The notes under the pieces: generated by a model | What the model saw: the letters and a program-made list of their open reading frames with translations, nothing else | Database searches by the model: none | Told to the model about the DNA's origin: nothing | Part shown: positions 5,385 to 7,876 of the stretch, piece by piece | Numbering within the stretch: position 1 is the first letter of the stretch | Layout: every line of letters starts with the position of its first letter | NCBI GenBank assembly: GCA_020253895.1 | Contig: JADDKG010000023.1 | Coordinates: 1-7,876 of the forward strand | Length of the DNA: 7,876 nucleotides | Reading direction: 5' to 3' | Origin: Rubrobacter sp. | GTDB taxonomy: Bacteria; Actinomycetota; Rubrobacteria; Rubrobacterales; Rubrobacteraceae | Program-made: the position numbers and the translations under genes

Positions 5385-6257
5385 GTGAGCGACGCACCCG
5401 GCTCCGCACCCGCCGGCTGGGGCCCGCGCCGTCTCCGCGCCGCGGTCAGCGTGACCTTCGACAACCTGGGGGAGGCGGCGGACCTGGAGCGCGGGCTGTG
5501 GCCTGCAGACCAGCCGCTGGGAAACCACTTCTCCGTGCGGCGCGTGCTGCCGCGCATCCTGGACCTTCTCGACGGGCTGAACCTCCGGGCTACCTTCTTC
5601 GTGGAGGGGCTGAACGCCCGGATCTACCCGGAGTCGCTCCTGGAGATAGCCGCCCGCGGCCACGAGGTGGGCTACCACGGCTGGCGCCACGAGTACTGGG
5701 CGGGCCTGGACCCGGCGGAGGAGGCCCGCCTCCTGGAGCGCGGCGTGGGCGAGTTGGACGGGCTGGGCCTCCGGCCCCGGGGCTTCAGGCCCCCGGGAGG
5801 GAGGCTCAACCCCGGCTCCCCGCGCCTGCTAGGGGATCTGGGCTTTACCTATTGCTCCCCGGCGGGCGAGGGAGCGGGCACGCTGGAGGGCCTCGCCGTC
5901 CTGCCCTTCGCCTGGCGCCTGATCGACGCCTACTACTACCTGCCCCGCTTCGGAGCCCTCCGCCGCTCCGATACCGGCTCCGATACCCCCCTCCCCCCCG
6001 CCCGGCTCCGGAAGGCCCTCGACCAGGTCCTCGGGGAGAACCTCCGTCGCGGCGGGTACCTCTCCCTGCTGTTCCACCCCTTCCTGGAAGACCAGGAAGA
6101 CCGCTTCGCCGCGCTGCGCGGCTCGCTGGAGAAGCTGAGGAGCCTCGTGGAGGAGGGCGCGGTGTGGTGCGCCCCCTGCCACGAAATAGCCTCCTGGGTC
6201 CGGGAGCACTCCGGACGGTTCAGGAACCAAACCCGCCTCGACCCCACAGAGACCTGA
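5385..6257 (+). CDS. Polysaccharide deacetylase (NodB homology) family protein, cytoplasmic
   Basis: This is a 290-residue metal-dependent deacetylase-fold protein. The NodB motifs are visible in order: TFDN at 24-27 (D26 as the predicted catalytic base), YHGWRH with the metal histidines H98 and H102, FRPPGGR with R135-x-P137-x-G139, and SLLFHPF with H231. The second Asp of the usual TFDDG motif is Asn27; I recall the same D-N pair in Bacillus PdaA, so loss of activity is not implied. There is no signal peptide or membrane segment, so the substrate is probably a soluble acetylated or amide-bearing molecule in the cytoplasm and not extracellular glycan. PuuE/PgdA-like enzymes, which act on ureides or unknown small amides, are an alternative reading. 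The GTG start is chosen because AGGAGGT ends 4 bases before it. It is divergent from the catabolic genes, and whether it joins their pathway is unknown. Confidence 0.88.
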   Translation: MSDAPGSAPAGWGPRRLRAAVSVTFDNLGEAADLERGLWPADQPLGNHFSVRRVLPRILDLLDGLNLRATFFVEGLNARIYPESLLEIAARGHEVGYHGWRHEYWAGLDPAEEARLLERGVGELDGLGLRPRGFRPPGGRLNPGSPRLLGDLGFTYCSPAGEGAGTLEGLAVLPFAWRLIDAYYYLPRFGALRRSDTGSDTPLPPARLRKALDQVLGENLRRGGYLSLLFHPFLEDQEDRFAALRGSLEKLRSLVEEGAVWCAPCHEIASWVREHSGRFRNQTRLDPTET

Positions 6258-6407
6258 GGCCCATCCCGGCGCGCTCATACAGCTCAAGCAGCGGAAAGGC
6301 CGGAGGCGCAGTGTCCCTCAGAGCATGGGGAACCCCTCTCCAGCCCACCCCGGCCATGCAGAGGCGTACGCCTCCCCACCATATCGCGCTGGGAAGTAAC
6401 CCCGCGC
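6258..6407. other. Convergent intergenic region with paired inverted repeats
   Basis: These 150 bases lie between the stop of the deacetylase gene (+) and the stop of the small membrane-protein gene (-). GCATGG (6323-6328) pairs with CCATGC (6354-6359), and the adjoining GG and CC can extend the stem across a two-base bulge. A perfect palindrome, GAGGCGTACGCCTC, follows at 6361-6374. The position suits a two-way terminator lacking a T-run, as proposed for some high-GC actinobacteria. No gene is apparent. Confidence 0.35.
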
Positions 6408-6689
6408 TCAGGCGCCGCCTCCCGACGACACCCAGAAGAAGATGCCGGCGTCCAAGATGGTAAATGCACCACCCAAAAGAAGCACGAACCCGATGAAACG
6501 CCCGCTACGGTCATCGCTCGCCCACAGCTGACCCATCCCCAGCTGCACCGCCCCAAGACCAAAGACCACCGCCGCAACTTCGACCGAACCAAGGAATATC
6601 CCCAGAACGGGCCCTCCGCCAAGCAGCAGCGCAGCGGACCACCACAGCGCCTTCTTCGCACCGGATAGCTTTCCCTTCTGATGCCTCAT
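6408..6689 (-). CDS. Small three-helix membrane protein, function unknown
   Basis: This 93-residue protein belongs to no family I recognise. A basic N-terminus (MRHQKGKLSGAKK) precedes three hydrophobic stretches at about residues 14-34, 36-56 and 65-87, joined by a very short first turn and a polar loop (ASDDRSGR). The positive-inside rule suggests a cytoplasmic N-terminus. Acidic residues E37 and D80 fall in or at the ends of the helices, and the segments are rich in small residues, which favours helix packing. The ATG is preceded by GGAGG at a rather long 11 bases. It lies on the same strand as the TetR-family gene, 155 bases downstream of its stop, so it could be part of the same transcript or have its own promoter; TATATA (6709-6714) is a possible but very close -10. 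Regulation by the TetR protein is plausible only by proximity. Confidence 0.62.
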   Translation of the reverse strand: MRHQKGKLSGAKKALWWSAALLLGGGPVLGIFLGSVEVAAVVFGLGAVQLGMGQLWASDDRSGRFIGFVLLLGGAFTILDAGIFFWVSSGGGA

Positions 6690-6844
6690 TCTTCAAACAA
6701 CCTCCGTCTATATACGAGAGCCTTCGCGGCGCACCCTGCCAAACGGCATGCTGCCGCTCCGGAACATCGAAGTCCTACCGATTCCTCCCGTGCCCGCCGC
6801 AGAGGTTGGATCCTCCCTCCGGCGAGCACCCGTGGGGGAACGCT

Positions 6845-7474
6845 CTACCCTTGGGCCGAGCAGCCGCGCCGCATAAGACCACTCACGAGCCGCTCCATGG
6901 CGCTCCAGGCCTCGTCCCTCGCCGCCTCGGGATCCTCGGAGGTGGCAACAAAGAACGCTGCCTCCAACAAAGCCCCGTTGATCAGACGCGCCAGAGGCTT
7001 CACGGGCTGGGGTTCTATGTAGCCCTCGGCGATGAGCGCCTCAAGCCCTTCCTCGATCTTTCCCACCGCATGACGAGCGTCTATCTCCCGCCACTCCCAG
7101 CCCAAGACAGAGGGACCATCCACAAAGAATGTGCGCCTCATCTCGGGGTCGAGAACGGCATCTACGAAGGCCCGGTATCCCGCCATCACCGCCTCTGGCA
7201 GCCGGTCCTCCGCACGCTCAGCCCTCTCTATCGCCTCGTCTATCTCGCTCTCCATCTCGTCAACCACCACCCGGAAGAGATCCTTCTTGTCCTCGAAGTG
7301 GTGGTATAGCGCCCCGCGTGTCAGGCCCGCCTGCCTCACGATCTCCTCGGCAGCCGTACCGTGATAGCCCTTCTCGGAAAATAACCGACGCGCCGCCTCA
7401 AGTAGCGCCCGCCTCGTCGCAGCCCGCCTCTCCGCCTGCGTGCGCCGCCTGTTGCCGTCCCTATTAACATTCAT
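6845..7474 (-). CDS. TetR-family transcriptional regulator
   Basis: This is a 209-residue dimeric DNA-binding repressor of standard family length. The N-terminal helix-turn-helix domain spans about residues 18-66: ATRRALLEAARRLFSEKGYH, then the HTH with recognition helix TRGALYHHF (52-60) and EDKKDLF. The C-terminal ligand-binding part contains FVDGPSVLGWEWREID and a final helical stretch ending MRRGCSAQG. The ligand is unknown. The ATG at 7472-7474 has no Shine-Dalgarno sequence. A strong promoter places the transcription start only a few bases before it, so the message is probably leaderless, which is common in actinobacteria. A palindrome covering the start region (7467-7483) suggests autoregulation. 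Downstream on the same strand is the three-helix membrane protein. To the right, divergently, there is no clear partner except a 48-codon frame. Confidence 0.9.
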   Translation of the reverse strand: MNVNRDGNRRRTQAERRAATRRALLEAARRLFSEKGYHGTAAEEIVRQAGLTRGALYHHFEDKKDLFRVVVDEMESEIDEAIERAERAEDRLPEAVMAGYRAFVDAVLDPEMRRTFFVDGPSVLGWEWREIDARHAVGKIEEGLEALIAEGYIEPQPVKPLARLINGALLEAAFFVATSEDPEAARDEAWSAMERLVSGLMRRGCSAQG

Positions 7475-7483
7475 TCTGTATGT
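7467..7483. promoter_or_regulatory. Putative TetR-family operator over the tetR-type start
   Basis: ACATTCA-TTC-TGTATGT is an inverted repeat with 6 of 7 matching pairs around a 3-base centre (7475). The half-sites resemble the ACATACA/TGTATGT halves I recall from the AcrR operator. It covers the start codon, the predicted transcription start and the edge of the -10, so a bound dimer would block expression of the gene. Confidence 0.5.
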
Positions 7484-7511
7484 ATATTAGAGCCAGACGC
7501 TGGCATGTCAA
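7484..7511 (-). promoter_or_regulatory. Strong predicted promoter of the TetR-family gene
   Basis: On the minus strand a perfect TTGACA (plus-strand 7506-7511) is followed after 16 bases by TAATAT (7484-7489), five of six to consensus. Transcription should start near 7477-7478, about 3-4 bases before the ATG. This is the best -35/-10 pair I see in the window. Confidence 0.65.
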
Positions 7512-7596
7512 GGTTTGCCCACCAAGCGAGGTGCATGGTCTGCGGTCGCAGCCGAGATACCGCGGGTACTGCGGACTTTTCTCTGCTCAAAGGCTG

Positions 7597-7743
7597 ATGC
7601 GGGCGACCCTGATCCTCTACCCATGCGGGCCCTTCTGCGATCCGTGGCTGGAACGCTCGCGGGAGTCTACCTCGCCCCGGGATCGGTACTTGATCTGCGA
7701 CCACGTCTCCCGCGAGCTGCACGGGAACATGGCGCAGCGCTAA
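7597..7743 (+). CDS. Possible small protein or gene fragment, 48 residues
   Basis: This frame from an internal ATG to TAA encodes 48 residues, beginning MRATLILYPCGPFCDPWLER and ending with SRELHGNMAQR, and contains three cysteines. I recognise no family. The support is statistical: 43 of 48 codons end in G or C, matching real genes nearby, while the same frame upstream (7480-7596) falls to about 22 of 39. Coding character thus begins near this ATG. The ribosome site is weak (AAAGG three bases before the ATG). It could be a true small gene, or the remnant of a longer gene broken by rearrangement. It is divergent from the TetR-family gene, so it could be its regulatory target. Confidence 0.28.
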   Translation: MRATLILYPCGPFCDPWLERSRESTSPRDRYLICDHVSRELHGNMAQR

Positions 7744-7761
7744 CGTCTCTGGGTCCGGCTG

Positions 7762-7774
7762 CCCCGAAGCGGGG
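7762..7774 (+). terminator. GC hairpin after the 48-codon frame
   Basis: CCCCG-AAG-CGGGG forms a 5-base-pair stem with a 3-base loop, 18 bases after the TAA at 7743. There is no following T-run, so it is at best a T-less terminator-like structure. Confidence 0.25.
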
Positions 7775-7876
7775 GTCATCGCCGCCGGAAGGCGTCGCAG
7801 GGGCAACGAGGGGCGCGTTCGTCCAAAGCCTAGTGCACGATCAGGCGACATTTTGTGGGACGGTGAGATGCTCGTA

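Larger units (their letters stand above)
7475..7876. other. Right-end region with no recognisable gene
   Basis: About 400 bases contain the promoter and operator of the TetR-family gene at the left side, one short reading frame with coding-like third positions (7597-7743) and a small GC-rich hairpin (7762-7774). Other open frames on both strands here translate to Arg/Pro-rich sequence without recognisable motifs. I see no tRNA, insertion-sequence end or repeat array. Confidence 0.5.

Noticed and set aside
5075..6463. A 462-codon plus-strand frame through the deacetylase gene and both its flanks.
   Set aside because: It is a Pro/Arg-rich shadow of the deacetylase gene, which has the NodB motifs and the proper ribosome site in another frame.
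6709..6714. TATATA as the -10 of the small membrane-protein gene.
   Set aside because: It would put the transcription start inside the GGAGG ribosome site, and no -35 lies at the right distance; kept only as a remark.
7471..7851. A 126-codon minus-strand frame at the right end.
   Set aside because: It overlaps the strong tetR-type promoter, ends over its start codon, and has no motif or coding-like codon bias. It looks like the shadow of the short plus-strand frame.
7868..7876. ATG at the right edge as a possible start of a plus-strand gene.
   Set aside because: Only three codons are visible and the preceding GGACGGTGAG is not a convincing ribosome site.

Overview
The window is GC-rich bacterial DNA (roughly two thirds G+C by eye) with strong G/C preference at third codon positions, GGAGG-type ribosome sites and tightly packed genes. 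These traits, and the mix of protein families, suggest an actinobacterium. A Rubrobacter-like lineage is my best guess, but it rests on recollection and not on any single marker in the window.

Left two thirds (1-5178): an accessory catabolic cluster, all on the minus strand. Read 5'->3' on that strand, it runs: fumarylacetoacetate-hydrolase-family enzyme (4297-5178); a 119-base gap with its own promoter; then a tight three-gene operon of intradiol ring-cleavage dioxygenase (3350-4177), metal-dependent amidohydrolase (1935-3335) and zinc-free medium-chain (quinone-type) oxidoreductase (942-1922), with gaps of 14 and 12 bases. After this comes a GntR/FCD-type regulator (131-823) with its own promoter. 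At the left edge there is a Shine-Dalgarno site and an ATG for a further minus-strand gene that lies almost wholly outside the window. The likely theme is degradation of a hydroxylated aromatic: the dioxygenase opens a catechol or hydroxyquinol ring, and the other enzymes prepare the substrate or process the ring-opened acid. The exact substrate cannot be read from the sequence.

The most interesting non-coding signal is a motif, TTGTNNACA, that I find only three times in the window. All three copies are intergenic and promoter-associated: before the off-window left gene, before the GntR gene, and before the dioxygenase operon. This looks like the operator set of the GntR protein, giving autoregulation plus control of two enzyme transcripts.

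Middle (5179-6407): divergent from the catabolic genes is a cytoplasmic NodB-type polysaccharide-deacetylase-family enzyme (5385-6257, +). Its 5' region carries three copies of a 7-base repeat, two direct and one inverted. It is followed by a structured convergent intergenic region containing a perfect 14-base palindrome.

Right end (6408-7876): a 93-residue three-helix membrane protein (6408-6689, -) lies downstream of a TetR-family regulator (6845-7474, -). The tetR-type gene has a strong promoter (TTGACA/TAATAT) placed so that the message is nearly leaderless, and an imperfect palindrome covers the transcription and translation starts. To its right is about 400 bases with no recognisable gene except one 48-codon frame (7597-7743, +) whose extreme G/C third-position bias suggests a small gene or a gene fragment.
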